DNA of 64,000 bases from DATBGO01 sp963695645 (GCA_963695645.1 CAVOHC010000007.1:326299-390298); one strand, 5' to 3'; shown: positions 50,593 through 58,973, numbered from the stretch's first letter. The notes: generated by a model from the letters alone, not told the origin. Made by a program: numbers and translations.

Positions 50593-51645
50593 GTGCAGGG
50601 CGGCGCTGCGGCGGTCGAACGTGAGGCACGCCATCGTCTCCCTCGCTTGCTCGCTGAACTGCTTGATGAGTCAGTAGTGCAAGTCGAGGCGCCACGCGAC
50701 GACGCTCGGCAGGCTGACTTTATCGCGACTGATGGCCAGGGGCGGGTCCTGATGATGGAGGTCAAGAACTCGAGCCGCCCGGGCCAGGTTGCGCGTGCAG
50801 CTGAGCAGCTCCTCGCCTACGAGGACGAAGGTGTCATCCCAGTCCTGGTCGTGCCGTTCATGTCTCGCGCGGGCGCGGAGACCGCTGACCGCTTGCGGCT
50901 TAACTGGATCGACCTGTCGGGTAACGCGCACGTCCGCACCGAGAACCTTCACTTGTGGGTGCAGGGGCGTCCCAATGAGCTGGGCTCCCGGGGTCGGCCC
51001 TCTTCGCCCTTTGCGCCTAAAAGCGCTCGCGTGACGCGGGCACTACTGTTCGACCCGGCACGCTGGTGGGTCCAGAAGGATCTCGCCGCAGTTACTGGGC
51101 TCGATGATGGCAACGTATCCCGCATCGTCCGGCGGCTTGATGACGAGTTCCTGCTGGAGCGGCGAGGCCGGGAACTGCGCCCTCGTGATCCGGACCTGCT
51201 GCTTGATGCCTGGGCTCAGGACTACCGTTTCTATAGCCATGACATCTTGCCCGGTCACCTAAGCGGCAGCGGCGTCGAGCTCGCACGGGTCCTTGCTGAG
51301 CGCCTAGAGTCGTTGAACATCCACCACGCGTTCACCGGGCTGCCAGCAGCCTGGGTGATGGACCAGTTCGCCCGCTTCCGGCTCGCGACCGTTTACGTCG
51401 ACGGCGACCCGCGGGAGGCTGCCGAGCGCCTTGGCATCCGGCGGGAAGCCAAGGGTGCGAACCTGCAGTTGGTCGGCCCCAACGACGCAGGCGTCTTCAG
51501 CGGCGAACAAGACCACGGAGGGCTCCACTGCGTGGCACCCGTGCAGGTTTACCTGGACTTGCTCCAACTCCCCGAACGGGCGACGGAGGCTGCCCAGCAT
51601 CTGCGCACCCATCAACTGCGGTGGCGACATGACGCCGCCGGCTAA
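50593..51645 (+). CDS. AbiEi-like antitoxin of a type IV toxin-antitoxin system
   Basis: A 350-aa protein from GTG 50593 (GGAGGTGG upstream). Residues ~25-110 show a restriction-endonuclease-like core (ADFIATDGQGRVLMMEVKNSSRPGQ...VIPVLVVPFMS). A winged HTH follows (WWVQKDLAAVTGLDDGNVSRIVRRLDDEFLLERRG). The C-terminal third is a domain ending AGVFSGEQDHGGLHCVAPVQVYLDLLQLPERATEAAQHL, as in AbiEi family antitoxins. It should neutralise and repress its partner. It overlaps the following nucleotidyltransferase by 17 bp, i.e. coupled. Confidence 0.75.
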   Translation: MQGGAAAVEREARHRLPRLLAELLDESVVQVEAPRDDARQADFIATDGQGRVLMMEVKNSSRPGQVARAAEQLLAYEDEGVIPVLVVPFMSRAGAETADRLRLNWIDLSGNAHVRTENLHLWVQGRPNELGSRGRPSSPFAPKSARVTRALLFDPARWWVQKDLAAVTGLDDGNVSRIVRRLDDEFLLERRGRELRPRDPDLLLDAWAQDYRFYSHDILPGHLSGSGVELARVLAERLESLNIHHAFTGLPAAWVMDQFARFRLATVYVDGDPREAAERLGIRREAKGANLQLVGPNDAGVFSGEQDHGGLHCVAPVQVYLDLLQLPERATEAAQHLRTHQLRWRHDAAG

Positions 51646-52522
51646 GCCGCGCCACCGCGGCGGCTATTCACCTGAGGAGACTGAGCAGGTCAAGTCGGTA
51701 TGCCTGACTGTCGCGGTGACACTCGGTGCGTTGATGGGCGAACTGTGCATCGTCGGCGGTCTGGTCCCCAGCCTGCTCATCGACCAGCAGATCGGCCCTG
51801 ACCCTGACACCGGCGATATGCATCCGGGCACTAACGATCTCGATGTCGGGCTGGCAATTGGGCTGCTCAACGATGAGCAATACGCCGAGATCAGTCGCCG
51901 CCTGCGCCAGGAGGGCTTCGCGCCCGATTACAACGAAAACGGCAACCTCACGCCGCAGCGCTGGAAGCTCGCGGACTTCAGCGTCACAGTCGACTTCCTG
52001 CTGCCACCGATCCCAGGTGCTGTCACGGGTGGCCGCGTCCACAACCTTGAAGGCGACTTTGGTGCTCTCATAGCACCCGGGCTGGAACTCGCCTTCGATG
52101 AACGCCACGAAATCATCCTGAACGGTTACACATTGACCGGGGAAGTCGTGCGCCGCCGCATTCCCGTGTGCGGACCGGCCACCTTCGTCGTGCTCAAGTC
52201 GTTCGCATTCGCCGACCGCGGCGAGCCCCAGGACGCCTACGACCTGATCTACGTGCTCCGGCGCTGGCCCGGCGGTGCCAACGACATCGCCGATCGCCTC
52301 GCTTCGCACACGCAGAAGCACCCTGGCACCGTCCGGAACGCGCTCGGAAAGCTCGCGAACGACTTCGCGGCCGTAGACAACCACGGGCCACGGCGTGCCG
52401 CTGCTTTCCAAGGAGGCGGAACGGAGAATCTTGACGAGTCAGCAGCCGACGCCCACGGCTACGTCGACGATCTCCTGCGCGCTTGCCGCGAACGAGGTCT
52501 CGCCATCAGCCAAGAACCCTAG
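51629..52522 (+). CDS. AbiEii-like nucleotidyltransferase toxin
   Basis: A 297-aa protein from ATG 51629. The nucleotidyltransferase core has GELCIVGGLVPSLLIDQQ (GG...S), GTNDLDVGLAIGLLND (the D-x-D metal pair), and VTVDFLLPPIPGA with the third acidic residue. VLKSFAFADRGEPQDAYDLIYVLRRW and a helical end follow, as in AbiEii/DUF1814 toxins that transfer nucleotides to tRNA. All key acidic residues are present. It lies in the same operon as its AbiEi-like antitoxin. AbiE systems abort phage infection. Confidence 0.75.
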   Translation: MTPPAKPRHRGGYSPEETEQVKSVCLTVAVTLGALMGELCIVGGLVPSLLIDQQIGPDPDTGDMHPGTNDLDVGLAIGLLNDEQYAEISRRLRQEGFAPDYNENGNLTPQRWKLADFSVTVDFLLPPIPGAVTGGRVHNLEGDFGALIAPGLELAFDERHEIILNGYTLTGEVVRRRIPVCGPATFVVLKSFAFADRGEPQDAYDLIYVLRRWPGGANDIADRLASHTQKHPGTVRNALGKLANDFAAVDNHGPRRAAAFQGGGTENLDESAADAHGYVDDLLRACRERGLAISQEP

Positions 52523-52696
52523 CGGGTGCAGGCCGCCGATCCGGCCCTGGCTGCGCGCACGGGGCCGTCCACGCGCGGACCCCGCTCTGGCCCGCGAGGA
52601 GCCATGTGGCGCCCAGGAGTGCGCCGTGGGATTCGCCCTTGCCAGCTAGCCGATCCGGTGCCTGGGGACCAAAATACTGCGCGCTCCGTCCGGCGG

Positions 52697-53389
52697 TCAG
52701 CGTTCAGGCATGGCGTCTGGCGGCGGTGGGATTGCGTCGGGATCATCAGCGACTGCATAGACGACCTCGAAGCGGTCGGTGATCTTGCTGATGTCCTCGT
52801 CAGTGATGCTGATCGCTGGGGAACGGTTCTTCAAGATCATCCGAAGTTCGCGGAGCGGCCAGAAAAGCTGCTCGTGGAACATGCCGAAGCGGCGACCGCT
52901 TGCTCTGGCGTATGCGAGAACCCTATCTACGTAGCGATCTCCGTTGGTTTCGCGGCGCACGGTAGATACGGCCAGGTCCAGGTCGCCAAGGCGGTCTACG
53001 GTGGGATCGAGGTAGCTGCCGAAAACTGTAATTTCCGCGACTGTCAGGAGACGAGCCGGATCAGCGTTGTAGGCACGTGCCCGTTCAACGACCCCCGTGA
53101 GATGGCGCGCAGCAGTGGCCCGGCTGATTGGCTTGCCGAAGCTGGCTTGCGCAAGCGCATTGCCCCTGGTCGTGGTACTCCACCAGTCATCGCCTGCCGT
53201 GCTCCTCTCGGAGCGTTCGACGTACCCGCCAGCTTCGAAAGCGCGTAATTGCTCCCGGGAAGCCTCCTGGCCAAGGCCGAGTACATCGCAGGCGACCTCG
53301 ACCGGGTGGTCATCGCGGTACTCGCGCATCAGCCGCCTCGCCATCGGCGCGGGAAGGCCGCAGATCACGTCATTCTTCGAAACCCGCAT
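52697..53389 (-). CDS. Winged-helix / MNT-type nucleotidyltransferase protein
   Basis: A 230-aa protein. The first ~90 residues are HTH-like (MRREYRDDHPVEVACDVLGLGQEASREQLRAFEAGGYVERS). A nucleotidyltransferase domain follows: LTVAEITVFGSYLDPTVDRLGDLDLAVSTVRR (GSYL...DLD), then VLAYARASGRRFGMFHEQLFWPLRELRMILKNRSP. Proteins of this shape can be HTH-linked NT toxins or tRNA-modifying enzymes. No antitoxin partner is next to it. It faces the AbiE operon, 175 bp beyond its end. Confidence 0.65.
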   Translation of the reverse strand: MRVSKNDVICGLPAPMARRLMREYRDDHPVEVACDVLGLGQEASREQLRAFEAGGYVERSERSTAGDDWWSTTTRGNALAQASFGKPISRATAARHLTGVVERARAYNADPARLLTVAEITVFGSYLDPTVDRLGDLDLAVSTVRRETNGDRYVDRVLAYARASGRRFGMFHEQLFWPLRELRMILKNRSPAISITDEDISKITDRFEVVYAVADDPDAIPPPPDAMPER

Positions 53390-53596
53390 TTTAGGCTCCT
53401 CGTCCGCACAGAGAACAGAGGATCACGTTAGCGGTCGCTAGCGAGGTGTGCTCAGCCCAATGCGGTCCATGCAGGTTCCCGGGCATCACCCAAGACGCGA
53501 GGCCCCACTCGCTGACACACGGCAGCCCGCTGTCGGGGTTCCTGTCGATACCGGCGGCGGCCCGGTCGGGGGACAAGTCGGCTAGCGTCGTTGACT

Positions 53597-54172
53597 GTGT
53601 CGGGAGATGCCATAGATGGCCGGGGCCAGTGGATCATTCATGACGATCGGCTGGTGGACGAGAACCCGCATATCCGGGTCAGTGTTGTGGATGTCGAGTT
53701 GCCGGATGGCAGCGAGTTCACCCAGTACGTGTTCCGGCTCCGGCGGTGCGCCATGATCGCGGTCCTGGATGAGCCTGGCGCCAAGATCCTGCTGCTGCGC
53801 CGTCACCGGTTCATCATTGACCGGTGGGTGTGGGAGCTTCCCGGCGGCTACGTCGACGACGGCGAGGACGGCGCGGCTGCCGCGATCCGGGAAGCCGAGG
53901 AGGAGACCGGCTGGCGTCCGAGATCTGCGCGGTTCGTGCTGTCGTTTCAGCCGATGATCGGCAATGCGGACTTTCCCCAGGACTTGTACCTGGCGCGCGG
54001 CGCTGACCTGGTACGCGAGCCTGAGACCGATGAGACGGCCGAGGTCGCCTGGGTTCGGCTCGATGATGCCGCCGCGATGATCGCTGACGGGCGGATCGCT
54101 GGGGCCGCTACCGTCATCGGCGTGCAGCACGCGCTGATGCTGCGGGCAGGCGCTGTTCCACCCGGGCAGTGA
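53597..54172 (+). CDS. Nudix hydrolase (Pif-like in context)
   Basis: A 191-aa protein with a perfect Nudix box: GGYVDDGEDGAAAAIREAEE then ETGW. The rest fits an ADP-ribose-type Nudix (VDENPHIRVSVVDVELPDGSEF, LYLARGADLVREPETDETAEVAWVRLDDAAAMIADG). GTG 53597 chosen. Its 3' end overlaps by 59 bp the end of a divergent-coded regulator, and it lies between an att site and replication-like genes. In pSAM2 the transfer-immunity factor Pif is a Nudix protein; by context this may be its counterpart (inference). A collapsed copy is at 30868. Confidence 0.8.
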   Translation: MSGDAIDGRGQWIIHDDRLVDENPHIRVSVVDVELPDGSEFTQYVFRLRRCAMIAVLDEPGAKILLLRRHRFIIDRWVWELPGGYVDDGEDGAAAAIREAEEETGWRPRSARFVLSFQPMIGNADFPQDLYLARGADLVREPETDETAEVAWVRLDDAAAMIADGRIAGAATVIGVQHALMLRAGAVPPGQ

Positions 54173-55544
54173 GTTCCCGGACGGCGGGTGCGTCGGCCGC
54201 GCCGTGCAGGGCCCGCTGCAGGGTCCTGATGTACTGAACGCTCCGTGCCGATCGGAGCCCGGCCGTCAGGTCGACCGCTTGCGCGCCGACCGCGCAGGCC
54301 TGCTCGATATCGCCTTGGTCAGCGAGGGTCGTGGCCAGGAGCGACAGATTGAAGGCCTTTCCGCGGACGAACCGTCCGTCCATGTCCAGCGACCGCCGGG
54401 CGTAGTGCTCGGCATGCCGGGGCTCACCCAGATCGCGGAAGCAGTGCGCCATCCGGGCGGCGAGGTATGCCTCGTCGAAGTACCGCAGCCACCCTGGGTC
54501 ATTGTGCCGGGCTGATCTTTCGAAGGCGTGTTCTGCGTCCGAGAGTGCGCGGGCGCAGGCCCGCGCATTGTTCGCGGCGGCGTGGCCATGGGCTTCCATC
54601 ACGCAGCACTCGGCCAGCAGCGTCGGAAGGGCGGCCCGGCGTGCGGTGGTCTGGGCGGCCCGTGCCAGGTCCACGGCCTCAGCTGGACGTCCCAGGTACA
54701 CGGCCTGGTGAGCCTTGGCGGCCAGGATCTCCGCTCCCAGCCCGTCGTCCCCGGCATGACGGGCGAAGCTCAGGGCCAATGTCAGGTACCGTTCCGCGTG
54801 CCCGTGGAGCCCAGTGTCGTAGGCCACCCAGCCAGCAAGCTGGGCAAGTTCCGCCGCGACACCGGCGAGCCGGGCGCCGATGTCAGCGCTGAACTGGCCT
54901 TGTGCCAGGACCGGAGTTATCTCATCGGTCAGATACTGCATGACCGCACTGCGCACCCGGCCGCCGCCGAGCCGGTTATCCAGCTCCCGGAATGACTGCG
55001 CCGCCCGCTCTATCGCCGCCACGTCGCTGGCACCGATCTTCCGCTCGCCAAGCCCAGAGGGAGGACCCGCGGATGGGCCCACCAGCCATTGCAGTGCCGC
55101 GGCTGAGGACGCCGCCGCCAGGGCCGCATCCTGGAGGAACTGCCGTCTTTCCACGTCAGCCCTCCATAATGTCGTGGCGGTAGCTACGCACTCCGCCCAG
55201 TCCCCGGACAGTCGCAGCCCGATGCCCGCCGGGATGGCGCTCGGGACCATGCCCAGGTCCGTTGCGGTTAGCGGACGATGCAATAAGGCTGCCAGTATCT
55301 CGGCGATTAATTCCGGAATGGGCTCGCGCGGTTGCTGGCCAGCTAGCCATCGGGCGACCGAGCTATGGTCGTAACTCAGACCCCGCACGCCCCGCGCTGT
55401 TCCCAGGTCCACGACTCGGCGGGCCAGGCCCTTTCGCGATATCCGGGCATCTTCCAGCAGCGCGCCCAGTTGCGCGTTAACGGGCCTCGCTGCGCGGCCC
55501 AATTTCGGCCTCCCGGAATAGACTCCCGATGCGCTGAGTCTCAC
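54114..55544 (-). CDS. XRE-family regulator with TPR-like domain
   Basis: A 476-aa protein. Residues ~25-90 form a HTH (AQLGALLEDARISRKGLARRVVDLGTARGVRGLSYDHSSVARWLAGQQPREPIPELIAEILAALL). The long C-terminal part is TPR-like (LAQLAGWVAYDTGLHGHAERYLTLALSFARHAGDD, YLGRPAEAVDLARAA, MAHCFRDLGEPRHAEHYARRSLDMDG). Such regulators are common in actinomycetes and often sense small peptides or act in development; no ligand is visible. Its 3' end overlaps the Nudix gene. A TTG at 55502, with GGGAGG upstream, could be the real start. Confidence 0.8.
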   Translation of the reverse strand: MRLSASGVYSGRPKLGRAARPVNAQLGALLEDARISRKGLARRVVDLGTARGVRGLSYDHSSVARWLAGQQPREPIPELIAEILAALLHRPLTATDLGMVPSAIPAGIGLRLSGDWAECVATATTLWRADVERRQFLQDAALAAASSAAALQWLVGPSAGPPSGLGERKIGASDVAAIERAAQSFRELDNRLGGGRVRSAVMQYLTDEITPVLAQGQFSADIGARLAGVAAELAQLAGWVAYDTGLHGHAERYLTLALSFARHAGDDGLGAEILAAKAHQAVYLGRPAEAVDLARAAQTTARRAALPTLLAECCVMEAHGHAAANNARACARALSDAEHAFERSARHNDPGWLRYFDEAYLAARMAHCFRDLGEPRHAEHYARRSLDMDGRFVRGKAFNLSLLATTLADQGDIEQACAVGAQAVDLTAGLRSARSVQYIRTLQRALHGAADAPAVRELTARVEQRLPAASARAARR

Positions 55545-55653
55545 ACATGGTGCGCAACGCCGCTAGCGATCAGGCCGTGCACGCCCCCTACGCACGCACC
55601 CGCCCTCCTGCACGCCCTGTCCGTACCTGCCCGGGCTCGCGTTGGATCGTCCC

Positions 55654-56079
55654 ATGAGCCAGGAAAGCCAGACCACCGCCACCCATGCAGCAGCAGGGCA
55701 ATTGCGCACTGCGGCAGCAACTGCCCGGCAGATCGCTGCGGAGCGAGAGGCAGCGCACAATACGAGCCAAGAGCCCGCGACCGACGCGGCCACCGCCGAC
55801 GCCCAACCACTTCCGCTGTCCCCATCCCGGCACCTACTGAGGCTGATCGTGGACGCGCTGCAGCTACCCGATCCGGCCAGAACTCCGCAGGACCAGATGG
55901 CGTACCTGGCGATGGTCAGCCGCCGCGCCATGCTCGTGCTGCAAGCCTGCCAGCAGGCCCTGGCCGGGCCCTCCGAGGGCGTCGTGCTGTTTGCCGCACG
56001 TGACCTGTTCGACGGGGTGTCCAACACGCCGCCGGTGACCTACCGACACGCGCGGACCGGCCCGAGGGCGTCGGCATGA
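55654..56079 (+). CDS. Hypothetical protein of the integrative element (141 aa)
   Basis: Starts at ATG 55654, in the gap divergent from the XRE regulator. Residues 1-45 are one helix (AGQLRTAAATARQIAAEREAA), then LRLIVDALQLPDPARTPQDQMAYLAMVSRRAMLVLQACQQALAG and GVVLFAARDLFDGVSNTPPVTY. Such small proteins are typical of the first position in AICE operons; function unknown. Its ATG region and first 46 codons are copied at 43108. The stop overlaps the ATG of the next frame. Confidence 0.65.
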   Translation: MSQESQTTATHAAAGQLRTAAATARQIAAEREAAHNTSQEPATDAATADAQPLPLSPSRHLLRLIVDALQLPDPARTPQDQMAYLAMVSRRAMLVLQACQQALAGPSEGVVLFAARDLFDGVSNTPPVTYRHARTGPRASA

Positions 56080-56252
56080 CCTTCGAGAGGCCCGGTATGC
56101 CCGCCCACGACTTGCAGGACACCCTTCAGCAGTCCCTGAACGATCTGGTCGAAGTCAAGCAATGGCTGGCCGCCGTGAACGCGCACGAAGCCGAAGGCGC
56201 CGCTCTCATCCTGGATCGCTGTCGGAAGAGATGGCCGAAGCCGCCGCGATGA
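56076..56252 (+). CDS. 58-aa protein, second gene of the small-protein operon
   Basis: ATG 56076 overlaps the preceding TGA (ATGA). The peptide is MTFERPGMPAHDLQDTLQQS, then LNDLVEVKQWLAAVNAHEAEGAALILDRCRKRW, an amphipathic helix with a basic end. Its stop overlaps the ATG of the next frame. No known family. Confidence 0.55.
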   Translation: MTFERPGMPAHDLQDTLQQSLNDLVEVKQWLAAVNAHEAEGAALILDRCRKRWPKPPR

Positions 56253-56533
56253 CCCGTGCCCTGCCCGGCCGCCCCCCGGATGAGGCCGGGCACACGTTCG
56301 CGACCGCCGCCGCACTGACCACGGCCGTCCGCATCGAGCCGGACTTCGCGTGCTGGCTCGCCAGCGTGCTGGCCGGCGTCGCCCGGCAGCCCGGCGCGAC
56401 GCTCACCGCGAGCCCGCCCAGGAACTGGAACGCGTGGCTGTTGCGCCAGCTCATCGAGGGTCTGCCCAGGGCAGCCGTCACGGTGCCCGCCTCACAGCGA
56501 ACGCGGGCGCCGACGGTCCATAGCCCATTATGA
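56249..56533 (+). CDS. 94-aa hypothetical protein, third gene of the small-protein operon
   Basis: ATG 56249 overlaps the preceding stop (ATGA); ATG 56231 is in frame too. The sequence TFATAAALTTAVRIEPDFACWLASVLAGVARQPGATLTASPPRNWNAWLLRQLIEGLP is a helical core like that of AICE-encoded hypotheticals. The tail is disordered. Three coupled small genes in a row fit an element-maintenance operon. Confidence 0.55.
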   Translation: MTRALPGRPPDEAGHTFATAAALTTAVRIEPDFACWLASVLAGVARQPGATLTASPPRNWNAWLLRQLIEGLPRAAVTVPASQRTRAPTVHSPL

Positions 56534-56758
56534 CCAGCCCTTTGAACTTGGCCCCGACGGACGTCCCGGCACCCGCTGCCAACGGCTTGACCGACGGGCG
56601 CTGGTCCCCAGACTCCGGCCCGTGCCGGTCCGGACGAGGTTCCGGCACGGGTCGGCTCCAGTTCGGGACCGGTCCGCCGAGGACAACCGAAACGGCTTCC
56701 GCCGATCAAAGCGCCCGCAAGGCAGCGGCTACTAGCCTAATTCTGAAAGGAACTCACG

Positions 56759-57479
56759 ATGACGGCTCGTTACGTGTCCACTGGTGCTCAGGCATCCTCT
56801 TGTTACTTTCGGACGACCACCGACGGTGATCGCCGGAAGGCGTTAGTGCAGATTGACGAGCGCTGTAACTTACATTGCGCGCACTGCTTCGTCTCCGCGA
56901 CCCGGGACGGCGCGACGATGCTCTTCGAGCAGATCACGGACGTGCTGATCCCGCGGCTGGCAGAGTGCCGCGTGGAACGGGTGACGCTGACGGGCGGTGA
57001 GCCGACGATCCACCCGCGCTTCCTGGATGTGGTGCGCGCATTCCGCCAGGCCGGAATGCAGGTCGGAGTCTGCACCAATGCCACCACGTTGGACGGACGG
57101 CAAATTGGCGAGCTGCAGCAAATTGGTGGCGTGCACTGCAACGTGTCCCTGGATGGGTTCCGGCCCGAGTCGCATGGCAAATTCCGTGGCAACCAAGGCA
57201 GCTTCGCCACCACGGTCGCCACGGTCCGGGCTCTGGCCCGGGCTGAGTTACTACAGGGCCTGCTGTGCACCCCGAACTCGCTCGCCGAGGACGAGGAGTA
57301 CCGCGAGCTGTGCGAGTTCGCCGCTGCGCAGGGTGCCGAGTACGTCTTGCTCAACCCCCTATCGTCGATGGGACGCGGGGTGAAGGCGCGCGGGCGGCTG
57401 GCCGCGACCGAGGAGCGGATGCGCCACATCTACGACCTGACCCCGCCGCCACGAGACACCGACCTGGAGGTCGTACACA
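56759..57479 (+). pseudogene. Radical SAM protein, 3' end replaced by integrase sequence
   Basis: From ATG 56759 (AAAGGAAC upstream): ALVQIDERCNLHCAHCFVSA with the CX3CX2C cluster for the 4Fe-4S centre, LTGGEPTIHPRFLDVVRAF (GGE motif), VCTNATTLDG, VHCNVSLDGFRPESHGKF and YVLLNPLSSMGRG. A normal radical SAM core of about 240 residues ends at DLEVVHI, where the sequence becomes integrase DNA (57480 onward) read in another frame. The C-terminal SPASM-like part expected in relatives is missing. Activity is therefore unlikely. Confidence 0.75.
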
Positions 57480-57482
57480 TTC

Positions 57483-58973
57483 ATGGTCAGCGAATGGATC
57501 GACCGCTGGCTGGCCATGCAGGACGTCGGCGTCAGCACCGAGCACAACCGCGAGTACCTGATCCGGCGGTTCGTCCGGCCCATGTGGGGCGCCATGCCGC
57601 TGAACTCGCTGAGCACCGAGGAGATCACCAGATGGGAGAACGGCCTCCCAGTCCGGGCCGGCGTCTCCCGGCGCACTGCCCGGGACGCACGGAGCCTGCT
57701 GTGCACCATCCTGGGTGACGCCGCCGCCGCGAAACCGCCACTGATTCCGTACAACCCCGCTCTGCGGCCGCGCAACCGCGGCCGGAGGACCGGTCGCAAG
57801 CTCGACCGCGCTCCGCAGCGGGCCTGGGCCACGCCGCTGCAGGCGTTGCTAATCGCTGAACGGGCCGCCCTGCTGTCAGGCCGGGACGATGACTTCACCA
57901 TGATCGTGACGATCGGCTATACCGGGCTCCGCTGGGGCGAGGCCATCGGGCTGGAATGCGACTTCGTCCGCGCGGCCGAGATCCACGTGGAGTGGCAGCT
58001 CCGCGAGATCAACGGCCGGTTCCACCGGCTCCCGCCCAAGGACGACTCTTATCGCAGCCCCCGCTGGGAACCGTGCCTCCCGGTCGACATGCCCGAGTTC
58101 CTGGGCGACTTGCTCAGCCGCCAGGCCGCGGCCCAGTCCGGCCAGCGCTGCCCGTGTGCCGGCCAGCATGGCGGAAGCGGTCAGTATGTCTTCCTCGGGC
58201 CCGAGGGCGGGCACTACCGGCGCAGCAACTACGCCCGGCGCGTGTTCCGCCCCGCCTGCGACGGACGACATGAATCAGCATCCGGCCGTCCGGGTCAGGT
58301 GATCATCACCGACACCACGGTCTGGCCTGGCGTCCCGGTCGCCGCCTGGCCGCCCGCCGATCCGGGCGTCGCCTTCATGCCGCCGAGTGGCCGGGGCATT
58401 CAGGCCATCCCGGCAGGCGCGCCGCTCGCCTGCTGGCTGCCGCTTAAGATTGGACTGACACCCCACGGCCTGAGGCATAGCCATAAGACCTGGATGGCCG
58501 AAGACAGCCTCCCGGAGATCCTCGCCGAGCAACGGCTCGGCCACGAGGTGTCCGGCATGCGCGGCCTCTACGCCCATGCCTCCGACCGGATGCGGGACGA
58601 CCTCAAGGCCGCCCTCCAGGCCCGCTGGTTGGACTCGCTACGCGCCAGGGCGGCCATCGCCCCGCACTCCCCGGTCCCGCTGCTCGACGAACTGCTGGCG
58701 CCGATCCGGGCGCAAGTCCGGCGGCAAACCAGAGCGCCAGCGAAGCAGATGACACCGTCCGTGACCCGCAAGGCCCCACCGAAACGGGGGGACAGGGAGC
58801 AGATGATCTCCCAAATTCCTCCCAGAACAGCAGCAGACCCCACCCCAGGAACTGGGATGGGGTCCAGCCAACGTGCCTCTGAACTGGCGAAACACCAGAA
58901 CCAGCGGGTGGAGCTGAGGGGATTTGAACCCCTGACCCCCTCGATGCGAATGAGAAATTGCTGTTCATATTAA
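57483..58973 (+). CDS. Tyrosine integrase of element 2, lacking the N-terminal arm-binding domain
   Basis: The frame opens at ATG 57483 with VSEWIDRWLAMQDVGVSTEHN, which equals residue ~68 onward of the 35848 integrase; the arm-binding domain is absent. The catalytic domain is complete: Arg in GYTGLRWGEAIGLE, LTPHGLRHSHKTWMAED (His-x-x-Arg), EQRLGHEVSGMRGLYAHASDRM (second His and Tyr nucleophile). A stretch with Cys pair (RCPCAGQHGG) is a Zn-like insertion shared with the other copy. The frame reads on through the att repeat, ending 23 bp after it. No xis precedes it. It may be unable to bind arm sites and so immobile. Confidence 0.7.
   Translation: MVSEWIDRWLAMQDVGVSTEHNREYLIRRFVRPMWGAMPLNSLSTEEITRWENGLPVRAGVSRRTARDARSLLCTILGDAAAAKPPLIPYNPALRPRNRGRRTGRKLDRAPQRAWATPLQALLIAERAALLSGRDDDFTMIVTIGYTGLRWGEAIGLECDFVRAAEIHVEWQLREINGRFHRLPPKDDSYRSPRWEPCLPVDMPEFLGDLLSRQAAAQSGQRCPCAGQHGGSGQYVFLGPEGGHYRRSNYARRVFRPACDGRHESASGRPGQVIITDTTVWPGVPVAAWPPADPGVAFMPPSGRGIQAIPAGAPLACWLPLKIGLTPHGLRHSHKTWMAEDSLPEILAEQRLGHEVSGMRGLYAHASDRMRDDLKAALQARWLDSLRARAAIAPHSPVPLLDELLAPIRAQVRRQTRAPAKQMTPSVTRKAPPKRGDREQMISQIPPRTAADPTPGTGMGSSQRASELAKHQNQRVELRGFEPLTPSMRMRNCCSY
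58907..58950 (-). repeat. Attachment-site repeat 3 (tRNA-Ala 3' half)
   Basis: On the minus strand this is, in order, an anticodon loop TTCGCAT (anticodon CGC), anticodon stem half, variable loop GGGTC, T-arm AGGGG/TTCAAAT/CCCCT, and acceptor strand CAGCTCC plus A73 and CC. U at position 70 would pair with G3, the alanine identity. It is the best preserved of the three copies. No 5' half is present beyond it, so no complete tRNA gene is formed here. Confidence 0.75.

Noticed and set aside
56530..56829. ORF overlapping the small-protein operon and radical SAM start, considered as a RiPP precursor
   Set aside because: It starts with a coupled ATGA, but the sequence has no leader/core pattern and runs into the radical SAM gene in another frame.
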